The notes under the pieces: generated by a model
What the model saw: only the letters and a program-made list of their open reading frames with translations
Told to the model about the DNA's origin: nothing
Database searches by the model: none
Assembly: GCA_040223615.1 (NCBI GenBank)
Contig: JAVKFY010000007.1
Span: 1-10,498 of the forward strand
Source of the DNA: JAVKFY01 sp040223615
GTDB lineage: Bacteria > Pseudomonadota > Alphaproteobacteria > GCA-2731375
Length of the DNA: 10,498 bases
Reading direction: 5' to 3'
Program-made: the position numbers and the translations under genes
In this document: one piece after another, positions 1-6,432 of the stretch
Layout of the letters: every line of letters begins with the position of its first letter
Position numbering within the stretch: position 1 is the stretch's first letter

Positions 1-128
1 TCCGTCTGGCCCAGCACCGGAACATCGACGACATCTCGCACCGCATCGGCACGCTCGTCAGCGGCTTCAAGCCGGACGAATGCGCAAACTATCTCGTCAA
101 TGCCGGTTACGCTTCAGTCAAAACATGA
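1..128 (+). CDS. IS630-family transposase, C-terminal end (partial, cut by window edge)
   Basis: The first whole codon is at base 3 and the frame ends with TGA at 126-128, leaving about 41 residues. The tail reads RLAQHRNIDD..., then a DECANYLVNAGYASVKT ending. The C-terminal pattern of a short helix followed by 'ECxNYxxxAGY' and a stop is what I recognise from the end of the DDE (DD[E/D]-type) transposase of IS630/Tc1-like elements. The catalytic acidic residues lie upstream, outside the window, so activity cannot be judged. The product would cut and move its own element into TA dinucleotides. The stop codon sits within about 10 bases of the presumed element end, which is usual for compact IS630 elements. 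Family assignment rests on a short tail, so it is good but not certain. Confidence 0.72.
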   Translation, partial: RLAQHRNIDDISHRIGTLVSGFKPDECANYLVNAGYASVKT

Positions 129-137
129 AACGCTCTA
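1..137 (+). mobile_element. Right end of an IS630-type insertion sequence with TA target at 136-137
   Basis: The transposase tail stops at 128, and the sequence then runs GAAACGCTCTAG into the neighbouring gene. IS630-family elements insert at TA and duplicate it; IS630 itself is known to favour CTAG. A CTAG occurs exactly here, at 135-138, so I place the element end at about 135 and the duplicated TA at 136-137. The terminal inverted repeat would then begin GAGCGTTTCATGTTTTGAC when read inward on the minus strand, overlapping the last transposase codons. The left end lies outside the window, so neither the inverted repeat match nor the TA duplication can be checked here. The exact boundary is inference. 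Confidence 0.5.
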
Positions 138-932
138 GTCGGCCGCCACCTTCGTCAGATGCCCGACCAGGGCGCCGACGTCGAAGTCGGCCTGAAAGCG
201 GACCGGCAGCGTGAGGTCCTTGTCGATGTCGCGCGCCAGCCAGACCGACAGGTTCTGCGGAAAGCCGAGCCCACTCTCCTCGTCATCGGTGCGAAATCCG
301 GCGACCGGCGTCAGCCGCACCGCGCAGCGCATCGCCTGACCCTGGAAGCTGCCATATTCGGTGGCGGGCAGGTCTTCCTCGCCCAACCGCTCCAGGCGAA
401 AATCGTAGCGCCGGCGGCCGTCGTAGACCGAGGCGCCGTAGTCGCAATCCGCCGCCCGCCGGTCGAGCAGCGCCGGGGTCAGGGCGGAGAGCAGGTCGAC
501 GGTGTTGCGCCGGTCGGCCAGCGCGACCGGCGGCCGGTCGTCGTCTTCCGGCTCCGGCTCGACGACGACGGCGACATTGCCATCGCCGGCATAGGTCATG
601 CGCGTGACGCGCCGGTTGAAGCGCCATTCGCCGTCGCGCTGATGCTCGGCGGGCCGAGCATATCCATCGACCAGCCGCCCGGTGCTGACCATGCGCGAGC
701 GCCAGCGCAACATCAGGTCGGTGAAGCCCTGCGTCGCGACATCGGCGGTGGTCATGTAACGGCTGCCTTCGATGGCGGCGCCAAGGTCGATGTGCAGCGC
801 GTGCAGCCCGGCGCTGTAAATGTCAAAGCTGAGCGAGATACGTCGCTCGGCCGCACCGGCCGGCAGCACGTAGCCGCAGACCACCAGCACAACGATCCGC
901 AAAACGCGCACCCGCCCCTCCCACGCGAACAC
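135..932 (-). CDS. DUF3108 domain protein, predicted exported (paralogue A)
   Basis: The protein has 265 residues from a GTG at 932, with a hydrophobic N-terminal stretch (about residues 11-27) and a likely signal-peptidase site near PAGA-AE, so it probably acts in the periplasm. The rest is one beta-rich domain with the features of DUF3108: RISLSFDIYSAGL near the start, NTVDLLSAL at about 143-151, DGRRRYD at 171-177 and WLARD near 231. C163 and C203 may form a disulfide. No biochemical role is established for the family. A second start, GTG at 911, has a closer ribosome binding site (GGGAGG, five bases upstream) and gives a cleaner 258-residue signal peptide; it may be the true one. The stop codon TAG (135-137) coincides with the presumed IS630 insertion point, so the original C-terminus may have been longer: the neighbouring paralogue runs about nine residues further. 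It lies 71 bases downstream of that paralogue and is probably co-transcribed with it. Confidence 0.82.
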   Translation of the reverse strand: MFAWEGRVRVLRIVVLVVCGYVLPAGAAERRISLSFDIYSAGLHALHIDLGAAIEGSRYMTTADVATQGFTDLMLRWRSRMVSTGRLVDGYARPAEHQRDGEWRFNRRVTRMTYAGDGNVAVVVEPEPEDDDRPPVALADRRNTVDLLSALTPALLDRRAADCDYGASVYDGRRRYDFRLERLGEEDLPATEYGSFQGQAMRCAVRLTPVAGFRTDDEESGLGFPQNLSVWLARDIDKDLTLPVRFQADFDVGALVGHLTKVAAD

Positions 933-1003
933 AGACGCATCCTAAATCATTCCTCGGGGCACGGTGGAACGGCACGCGGCGCGACCTGGCCGGCGCGCAG
1001 CCG

Positions 1004-1819
1004 TCAGTTGGCCAGGCCGGCCTGGCGGAAATCGTCGCTGGTGACGCGCGAGAGGTGAATCTCGGCGGTGCCGAAGCCGGTCGCGGCCTGCAGCTTGACC
1101 GGCATCACCAGGCCCGAGCCGGCATCGCGCGCCAACCACACGTACAGCGTCTCGGGCACCTCGAAGCCATCTGCTTCCGCCGCGAATCCGGCGACCCGGC
1201 GCAGCTCGACGCGGCAGCGCAACGCAGTGCCGGCGTAAATGTTGTGGCGCAGCTTCGGCAGCGTCTCCTCGCGGTCGGCAACCAGAACCATGTCATAGCG
1301 CCGACGGCCGTCGAAGATCGCGCGGCTACCGGCACACGCCGCGGCCGGGCTGTCGGCGAAGGTGAGTTCGACCATGGCGGACATGAAGTCGACCGTGCCG
1401 GCGCGCTGTGCCGGGCTCACCGGCGGATGCAGATCGTCATCGGCAGACGGCGTCAGATCGAGGTCGACGGCGCCGGCGGCGCTGTACTTGATCTCGGTTC
1501 GGCGCGGCTGATCGCGCCAGGTGCCATCGCTGGCGAAACGGCTGGGGTGGGCGCTGCCGTTCACCAGCCGGCCATCACTCACCTGCGCGGCGCGCCAGCC
1601 GACCCGCATGTCGGCAAGACCGACGGTGCGCAGATCACTGGCGACGCGGTAGCTGCTGCCGGTGAGTTCCACCTCGGCGTCGAGCTCGGCGACCGGGAGG
1701 CCCGCGGCATAAAGGTTGTAGGAGAGCGAGATACGCTGGCCCACCTGTGCGGCATTGGCGCCCCCAATGCAGGCTGAGGCCGCGAAAAGCAGTGCCGGCA
1801 GTATCCAGTGCTTAGCCAT
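1004..1819 (-). CDS. DUF3108 domain protein, predicted exported (paralogue B)
   Basis: Starting at ATG 1819 the protein has 271 residues: a signal peptide (MAKHWILPALLFAASA, cleavage probably after ANA at about residue 23) and a DUF3108 domain. It aligns with the downstream paralogue along its whole length: RISLSYNLYAAGL (29-41), GTVDFMSAM (141-149), IFDGRRRYD (168-176), LRCRVELRRVAGF (200-212) and LYVWLARD (225-232). C162 and C202 have the same 40-residue spacing as the Cys pair of paralogue A. C17 within ASAC is a weak lipobox, so a lipoprotein is possible but less likely. In-frame starts further upstream (ATG 1852, TTG 1855) would put a charged 11-residue leader before the signal peptide, so I prefer 1819, although its purine-rich GGGAG lies rather far upstream (11 bases). 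It is the first gene of the minus-strand pair and diverges from meaB. Function unknown. Confidence 0.83.
   Translation of the reverse strand: MAKHWILPALLFAASACIGGANAAQVGQRISLSYNLYAAGLPVAELDAEVELTGSSYRVASDLRTVGLADMRVGWRAAQVSDGRLVNGSAHPSRFASDGTWRDQPRRTEIKYSAAGAVDLDLTPSADDDLHPPVSPAQRAGTVDFMSAMVELTFADSPAAACAGSRAIFDGRRRYDMVLVADREETLPKLRHNIYAGTALRCRVELRRVAGFAAEADGFEVPETLYVWLARDAGSGLVMPVKLQAATGFGTAEIHLSRVTSDDFRQAGLAN
1011..1026. repeat. 16-bp perfect palindrome at the 3' end of DUF3108 paralogue B
   Basis: GCCAGGCCGGCCTGGC is a perfect palindrome of two 8-base arms with no spacer. It lies within the last codons of paralogue B, just before the stop. It could fold in RNA only by opening a few central pairs. 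There is no T-tract after it in the minus direction, so it is not a typical terminator. In a sequence this rich in GC it may be chance. Confidence 0.45.
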
Positions 1820-1874
1820 TGCTGTGTGATCTCCCTCGTCCCCAACGTGCATCAAGATAGTTAGTTCCTATTTA

Positions 1875-1891
1875 ATTTGCTACTAGCAAAT
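1875..1891. promoter_or_regulatory. Operator-like inverted repeat in the divergent DUF3108/meaB intergenic region
   Basis: ATTTGCTA-C-TAGCAAAT has two perfect 8-base arms around one central base. It lies in the only AT-rich stretch of the window, 66 bases upstream of the meaB start and 55 bases upstream of the DUF3108 B start. This size and symmetry suit a dimeric helix-turn-helix regulator. The TTTGC/GCAAA half-sites recall, as far as I remember, the TTTGCAAA-type sites of the propionyl-CoA regulators PccR/ScfR, which would fit a MeaB gene. However, the spacing does not match the two-box arrangement of those sites. Both promoters must lie around it, but no strong -35/-10 pair can be named; TATTCT at 1905-1910 is a possible -10 for meaB. 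No regulator gene is in the window. Confidence 0.5.
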
Positions 1892-1925
1892 AGAAAACTT
1901 GCGATATTCTTCGTCGCGACGACTC

Positions 1926-1933
1926 AAGGAGGA
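1926..1933 (+). promoter_or_regulatory. Strong ribosome binding site that fixes the TTG start of meaB
   Basis: AAGGAGGA lies eight bases before the TTG at 1942. It is the best Shine-Dalgarno match on the plus strand in this region, and no ATG or GTG in frame is better placed, so it supports a TTG start. Confidence 0.75.
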
Positions 1934-1941
1934 CGGCGGGC

Positions 1942-2910
1942 TTGGATATCGAGGCTACCGTGGCGGCGATAGGTGCCGGTGACCGCAGGGCGCTCGGACG
2001 CGCGATCACGCTGGTGGAATCGGTGCGCGCCGACCACCGGGCACAAGCCACCGAGCTGCTGCAGAGATTGCTGCCAGACACGGGACAGGCGCGGCGGATC
2101 GGGATTTCCGGCGCGCCCGGGGTCGGCAAGTCGACCTTCATCGAAGCCTTCGGGCGGCACCTGATCGAACAGGGCCTGACGGTGGCGGTGCTGGCGGTCG
2201 ATCCGTCCTCGGCGCGGGCCGGCGGCTCGATCCTGGGCGACAAGACCCGCATGCCCTTCCTGGCCCGACACCGGTCGGCCTTCATCCGCCCCACACCCGC
2301 CGGCACAACGCTGGGCGGCGTCGCCCGACGTACAGCGGACGCGCTGCTGCTGACCGAAGCGGCCGGATTCGACGTGGTGATCGTAGAAACCGTCGGCGTC
2401 GGGCAGTCCGAAATCGCCGTCGCCGACCTTGTCGACACGTTTGTCCTGCTTCTGTCTCCGGGCGGCGGTGACGACCTGCAGGGCATCAAGCGCGGCATCA
2501 TGGAACTGGCCGACATCGTCGTGGTGAACAAGGCCGACGGCGCGCTGGCCGACGCCGCCGGCCACGCGGCGGCCGACTATCGTGCCGCGCTGGCGCTGAT
2601 GCGACCGAAGATCCCGGAATGGCCGGCGGAGGTGCTGCTGGCCTCGGCGCTGAACGATACCGGCATCGCGGAGACCTGGGACGCGATACAGCGCCACCGC
2701 GACGCGCTCGGCAACCGCCTGGCCGACCTCCGCGCCGGCCAGGCCACGCGGCGCATGTGGGCCGAGGTACACGACAGCCTGGTCGACGCGCTGCGCCAGG
2801 ACACCCAGGTCAAACCGCTGCTGGCAAAGGTCGAACGCGCCGTCGGCGCCGGCGAAATCACTCCGTCGGCGGCGGCCGCGAAGCTGGTCGGTGCGTTCCG
2901 GCGCGGCTGA
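1942..2910 (+). CDS. meaB: MeaB/ArgK-family G3E-type GTPase (methylmalonyl-CoA mutase-associated)
   Basis: The protein has 322 residues, the usual length for the family. The GTPase motifs are all present: Walker A GAPGVGKST (57-65), VDPSS (86-90), GGSILGDKTRM (94-104), ETVGVGQSE with the switch II/Walker B region (149-157), NKAD as the guanine-specificity motif (196-199), and SAL near 235. The C-terminal helix bundle (about 250-322) corresponds to the dimerisation arm of MeaB. MeaB binds adenosylcobalamin-dependent acyl-CoA mutases in the cytoplasm, uses GTP to gate cofactor loading and protects the mutase from inactivation. Neither a mutase nor cobalamin genes lie within the window, so the partner is elsewhere or the protein serves another B12 mutase. 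The start is TTG. The old annotation of this family as 'LAO/AO transport ATPase ArgK' is not supported by its biochemistry. The family call is secure; the partner is unknown. Confidence 0.95.
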   Translation: MDIEATVAAIGAGDRRALGRAITLVESVRADHRAQATELLQRLLPDTGQARRIGISGAPGVGKSTFIEAFGRHLIEQGLTVAVLAVDPSSARAGGSILGDKTRMPFLARHRSAFIRPTPAGTTLGGVARRTADALLLTEAAGFDVVIVETVGVGQSEIAVADLVDTFVLLLSPGGGDDLQGIKRGIMELADIVVVNKADGALADAAGHAAADYRAALALMRPKIPEWPAEVLLASALNDTGIAETWDAIQRHRDALGNRLADLRAGQATRRMWAEVHDSLVDALRQDTQVKPLLAKVERAVGAGEITPSAAAAKLVGAFRRG

Positions 2911-2950
2911 GTCCCCCTACGAGCGACTACTCACTGTCGTTCGCTCTCGG

Positions 2951-2963
2951 TACACTCGCCCGA
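2951..2963 (+). promoter_or_regulatory. Probable promoter -10 element with start site at the cyclase ATG (leaderless)
   Basis: TACACT at 2951-2956 is followed by CGCCCG and then the A of the ATG at 2963, seven bases after the -10, which is the normal start-site distance. No Shine-Dalgarno precedes the ATG, in keeping with a leaderless mRNA. The -35 region (about 2927-2933) is weak. The same TAnnCT + GC-box + A pattern occurs at 4771 and 9510. Confidence 0.45.
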
Positions 2964-4738
2964 TGTCCTCCCCAGTCCAACGTCACCTCGCGGCAATCAT
3001 CGCCGCCGATGTCGCCGGCTTCTCCCGACTGGTGGGGGCGGACGAGGAAGGTACCATTGCCGCGCTACGGCGCCATCGCGCCGAGCTCATCGATCCGCAG
3101 ATCGCTGCGCACGACGGCCGGATCGCCAACACCGCCGGCGACAGCCTGCTGATCGAGTTCCCCAGCGTAGTCGCTGCAATCCGCTGCGCCGTCGCCGTAC
3201 AACGCGCGATGACCGACCGCAACGCCGACATCCCGTCCGACCGGCGCATCGAGTTCCGCGTCGGCGTCAATCTCGGCGACGTCATCGTCGAAGGCCAGGA
3301 CATCCATGGCCAGGGGGTGAACATCGCCGCGCGGTTGGAGAGCTTCGCCGCACCAGGCGGCATGGCCGTGTCGGCGGCCGCCTACGATCACGCACGCGGC
3401 CATATCGAGGAAGCGCTCGAGGACGCCGGCCCGCAACAGTTCAAGAACATAGAGCAGCCGGTACAGGTCTGGCGGTGGCATCCTGCCGCCCCGGCTCACA
3501 CCGACGGAGTCGCAGCAGGCGAGCCGGCGGGACCGCTGCCGCTGCCCGACAAGCCTTCGATCGCGGTGCTGCCTTTCGACAACATGTCGAACGACGCCGA
3601 GCAGGATTACTTCGCAGACGGCATTACGGAAGACCTGATCACAGGCCTGTCGCGCGTCCGCTGGCTGTTCGTGATCGCGCGCAATTCCAGCTTCGTCTAC
3701 AAGGGCCGGGCCGCCGACGTGCGGCACGTGGCGGCGGAACTCGGCGTTCGCTACGTTCTGGAAGGGAGCGTGCGCAAGGCTGGCAATCGCGTTCGCATCA
3801 CTGCCCAGCTAATCGATGCGCGCACATCCAACCACGTCTGGGCCGAACGCTATGACGGCGAACTGACCAACATCTTCGATCTGCAGGACGAGATCACCGA
3901 ACAGGTCGCCGGCGCGATCGAGCCGGCGATCCTGGCCGCCGAGGGCGTGCGCGCCCGCGACAGGTCCGGCGACGATCTCGATGCCTGGGAGCTGCTTATG
4001 CAAGCGGTGGCACGTTTCTGGCGCTTCACCGAAGCGGACGCCAAGGCGGCCCAAGCGCTGCTGGAGACGGCGACCGAACGGTATCCAGACTATGCGCCGG
4101 CCCACAGCATGCATGCCTTCGTCCTGTTGCTATCCGCTCACGTCGGCTGGTTGCCGCTGGCGCAGACCCGCGAACGCGCAACCGACTTGGCGGAGCGCGC
4201 AAATGCCCTGGACGAGCATGACGCCTGGACGCACGTCGTGCTCGGTTACCTGTACACCATGAACCGGAACACCGATGCGGCGGTCAGATCGTTCTCCAGG
4301 GCCATCGACCTGAACGCCAACTTCGCTTCGGCGTACGGCTGGCGGGCGATGGCGCACGCACATGCCGGTCTGGCTGCCGAGGCATTGGCCGATGTCGACA
4401 TGGCGATGCGGCTGAGCCCGAAAGACCCGCAGAATGCCGTTTTCCTGGGTGCAAGGGCGCTCGCTCACTTCATGGCCGACGAGTTCGACGTTTCGGCCGC
4501 AATTGCCGCCGACTCGCTACGGCATCGTCCCGGCTGGCTGTCGAGTTACCGGATGGAGTGCACCGCACTGGCCAGGGCGGGCCGACAGTTGGAGGCGGAA
4601 GCGAGCCTCGCTCGTCTGCTAGAGAAACAGCCAAACGTCACGGCGGCGCGACTGCGCGCCAGCCTTCCCTACCCCACCGACGAATGCATGGAGAAGTTCG
4701 TCGGCGGGCTGATACTCGCCGGTCTGCCTGAAACTTAG
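2963..4738 (+). CDS. Class III adenylate/guanylate cyclase domain protein with TolB-like and TPR regions
   Basis: From ATG 2963 the product has 591 residues and no signal peptide or membrane segment, so it is probably cytoplasmic. Residues 8-170 form a class III cyclase domain: metal-binding D16 (AADVAGF) and D60 (NTAGD), adenine-selecting D113 (DIHGQGVN), and transition-state N120 and R124 (VNIAARLE). The usual lysine of the KTxGD motif is N56, a variant I recall in other alphaproteobacterial members. Residues 196-320 hold the TolB-like/FlgO-like module found in such fusions (PSIAVLPFDNMSND, YVLEGSVRKAGNRVRITAQLID). Residues 340-560 hold several TPR-like helical pairs (for example AHSMHAFVLLL, AWTHVVLGYL, ASAYGWRAMAHAHAGLAAEAL). 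It may make cAMP in response to a protein partner held by the TPRs; that is inference. An in-frame GTG at 2891 lies inside meaB and would add 24 low-complexity residues; I prefer the ATG. Confidence 0.9.
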   Translation: MSSPVQRHLAAIIAADVAGFSRLVGADEEGTIAALRRHRAELIDPQIAAHDGRIANTAGDSLLIEFPSVVAAIRCAVAVQRAMTDRNADIPSDRRIEFRVGVNLGDVIVEGQDIHGQGVNIAARLESFAAPGGMAVSAAAYDHARGHIEEALEDAGPQQFKNIEQPVQVWRWHPAAPAHTDGVAAGEPAGPLPLPDKPSIAVLPFDNMSNDAEQDYFADGITEDLITGLSRVRWLFVIARNSSFVYKGRAADVRHVAAELGVRYVLEGSVRKAGNRVRITAQLIDARTSNHVWAERYDGELTNIFDLQDEITEQVAGAIEPAILAAEGVRARDRSGDDLDAWELLMQAVARFWRFTEADAKAAQALLETATERYPDYAPAHSMHAFVLLLSAHVGWLPLAQTRERATDLAERANALDEHDAWTHVVLGYLYTMNRNTDAAVRSFSRAIDLNANFASAYGWRAMAHAHAGLAAEALADVDMAMRLSPKDPQNAVFLGARALAHFMADEFDVSAAIAADSLRHRPGWLSSYRMECTALARAGRQLEAEASLARLLEKQPNVTAARLRASLPYPTDECMEKFVGGLILAGLPET

Positions 4739-4770
4739 CGCTGCCCTTTCCGGTGGATCTCGGGCTTCGC

Positions 4771-4783
4771 TAGACTTGCGCCA
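4771..4783 (+). promoter_or_regulatory. Probable promoter -10 element of the amidohydrolase-oxygenase-racemase operon
   Basis: TAGACT at 4771-4776 is followed by TGCGCCA, with an A at 4783 seven bases downstream as the likely transcription start. The -35 (TTTCCG at 4747-4752, 18 bases away) is a poor match. It lies between the cyclase stop (4738) and the next start (4806) and shares TAnnCTTGCGCCA with the site at 9510. Confidence 0.45.
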
Positions 4784-4805
4784 AACCGGGCGGGAAGGAC
4801 GAGCC

Positions 4806-5645
4806 ATGGCGATCATCGATGTGCAGGTGCACTGCTACGAGCGCGATCATCCTGGGCGGCCGTGGGCGGCGGTGTTGGCCGGGCCGCCGGAAGTGACCGG
4901 CGCGGAGATGATCGCGGCGATGGACGCGGTCGGCGTCGACGCGGCGATCCTGGTCTCGCCCTACACCATGTACCGCTATGACCCGAGCTACGCGGTTCAG
5001 GTGCGCGACAAGTATCCGGACCGCTTCGCGATGGTGCGGCCGTTCGACCCGGGCGATCCGTCGTCGCCGGCACAAGTCGCTGAATGGGCCCGCCAGCCGG
5101 GGGCGGTCGGCGCGCGCATCATGCTGGCGCGGCGCGGCGAGGACGGCCCCGACCTGGCCGGCGTCGGCCCGATCCTGAAGGCCTGCGCCGAGGCCGGCAT
5201 CCCGGTCAACCTACTGGCCTGGGGACTGCTGGACCAGGTCGCCGGAATCGCCGCCGCAAACCCGGACACGACGCTGGTCATCGACCACATCGGCCTGCTG
5301 CAGCCGTTCGAGCCGCCAGTGCCGGCCGAGCCCTGGGCCGACCTGCCGAAGCTGCTGGCGCTGGCGCAGTATCCGAACGTGGTGGTGAAGATCTCCGGCG
5401 CCTGCACGCTCTCGCACCGGCCTTTCCCGCATGACGACATCTGGGACCCGCTGCGCCGTATCTTCGACGCTTTCGGTATCGAGCGTTGCATGTGGGGCAC
5501 GGACTGGACCCGGGCGGTGAACCTGATCACCTACGAACAGGGCGTGGCGCCGTTCCGCCAGACCGACCGGCTGAGCGACGCCGAGCGCGCCGCGCTGATG
5601 GGCGGCAACCTGGAGCGCGTCTACAACTGGACACCGGGCGACTGA
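4806..5645 (+). CDS. Amidohydrolase family 2 metal-dependent hydrolase (TIM barrel)
   Basis: The protein has 279 residues from ATG 4806, which has a good ribosome binding site (GGAAGGA, six bases upstream). The fold is that of the amidohydrolase_2 family (PF04909), which includes lactonases and decarboxylases such as 2-pyrone-4,6-dicarboxylate lactonase (LigI) and sulfomuconolactone hydrolase. Visible elements are the N-terminal beta strand IIDVQVH (3-9), VIDHIG with H161, and the C-terminal MWGTDW with D233, the usual catalytic Asp. The first motif is normally HxH; here it is Q7-V-H9, so one metal ligand is replaced. ERDHPGRPW (12-20) after it looks characteristic of a subfamily. It is the first gene of a three-gene operon: the next start is seven bases after its stop. 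A lactone or related ring substrate is plausible, but the sequence does not fix it. Confidence 0.88.
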   Translation: MAIIDVQVHCYERDHPGRPWAAVLAGPPEVTGAEMIAAMDAVGVDAAILVSPYTMYRYDPSYAVQVRDKYPDRFAMVRPFDPGDPSSPAQVAEWARQPGAVGARIMLARRGEDGPDLAGVGPILKACAEAGIPVNLLAWGLLDQVAGIAAANPDTTLVIDHIGLLQPFEPPVPAEPWADLPKLLALAQYPNVVVKISGACTLSHRPFPHDDIWDPLRRIFDAFGIERCMWGTDWTRAVNLITYEQGVAPFRQTDRLSDAERAALMGGNLERVYNWTPGD

Positions 5646-5652
5646 TCCCACC

Positions 5653-6432
5653 ATGCGCGAGGAGTTCAATCGCCAGGGTTTCGTGTTCCGGCCGGGCCTG
5701 CTGCCGCAGACGGACGCGCGGGCGCTGACCGAAGCGCTGGACTCGATCCTGGCGCGCGAGCCCGACGACACCCGGCTGATCCGCGAAAAGGACGGCACCA
5801 CGCCGCGCACCCTGGTCAACCCGCATTTGTGGCACGAGGTCTACGGCCGGCTGGTGCGCCACCCGGTGCTGCTCGACGCCGCCGAGGCGATCCTCGGCGA
5901 GCCGGTCTACGCCTGGCAGATGGGGGTGAACTGCAAGGCCGCCTTCGCCGGCGATGCCTGGTTCTGGCACCAGGACTACCCGGCCTATCGTGCCGACGAC
6001 CACATCGCGGCGCCGCGCATGGTCAACACGCTGATCTTCCTGGACGAGGTCACCAGCCTGAACGGGCCGCTGATGCTGGTGCCGGGCTCGCAGGAGATGG
6101 CCGACAACCTGCCCGACTATCGCGACGAGGGCACGTCCTACACCTACCGCTACACCGAGCGTGAGCTGATCGAGGCGGAGGTTCGCCGCGCCGGGGTTGC
6201 GGCGCCGACCGGGCCGGCCGGCTCGGTGATCTTCATGCACGTCAACCTGCTGCACGGCTCGGCCGGCAACATCTCGCCGTGGCCGCGCCGCATGGTGACG
6301 CTGACCTACAACGCGATCTCGAACAAGGCGACCAGCCGGTCGACCCGGCCGGCGCACATCGTGCCCGACGACCGCGACGTGCCGGCGCTGACGCCGCTGG
6401 GCGCCGACTGCCTCGCGGGGGCCACGACATGA
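5653..6432 (+). CDS. Phytanoyl-CoA dioxygenase (PhyH) family Fe(II)/2-oxoglutarate oxygenase
   Basis: The 259-residue protein has the complete iron site of the PhyH family: H106 and D108 in WFWHQDY, and distal H201 in NLLHGSAGN. R212/R213 in PRRMVTL is the likely 2-oxoglutarate anchor. Q89-M-G-V-N-C-K95 before the HxD and NGPLMLVPGSQ (137-147) after it are also typical, the latter resembling the ectoine hydroxylase (EctD) branch. Such enzymes hydroxylate small molecules such as amino acids or acyl chains in the cytoplasm, using O2 and 2-oxoglutarate; the substrate here is unknown. The start ATG lies seven bases after the amidohydrolase stop with no clear ribosome binding site, so translation is probably coupled. 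The stop overlaps the next start as ATGA (6429-6432). It is not a clear EctD, because its surroundings hold no ectoine synthesis genes. Confidence 0.92.
   Translation: MREEFNRQGFVFRPGLLPQTDARALTEALDSILAREPDDTRLIREKDGTTPRTLVNPHLWHEVYGRLVRHPVLLDAAEAILGEPVYAWQMGVNCKAAFAGDAWFWHQDYPAYRADDHIAAPRMVNTLIFLDEVTSLNGPLMLVPGSQEMADNLPDYRDEGTSYTYRYTERELIEAEVRRAGVAAPTGPAGSVIFMHVNLLHGSAGNISPWPRRMVTLTYNAISNKATSRSTRPAHIVPDDRDVPALTPLGADCLAGATT

Noticed and set aside
159..1058. Long plus-strand open frames opposite the DUF3108 genes (159-1058 and 1055-1777)
   Set aside because: They are Arg/Gly/Ala/Val-rich shadows of the minus-strand genes, without recognisable domains, signal peptides or ribosome binding sites. 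The minus-strand proteins have clear signal peptides and paralogy.
2891..2962. N-terminal extension of the cyclase from GTG 2891
   Set aside because: It would overlap the end of meaB, adds residues unlike any cyclase N-terminus and lacks a ribosome binding site. The family normally starts a few residues before the RHLAAIIAADV strand.
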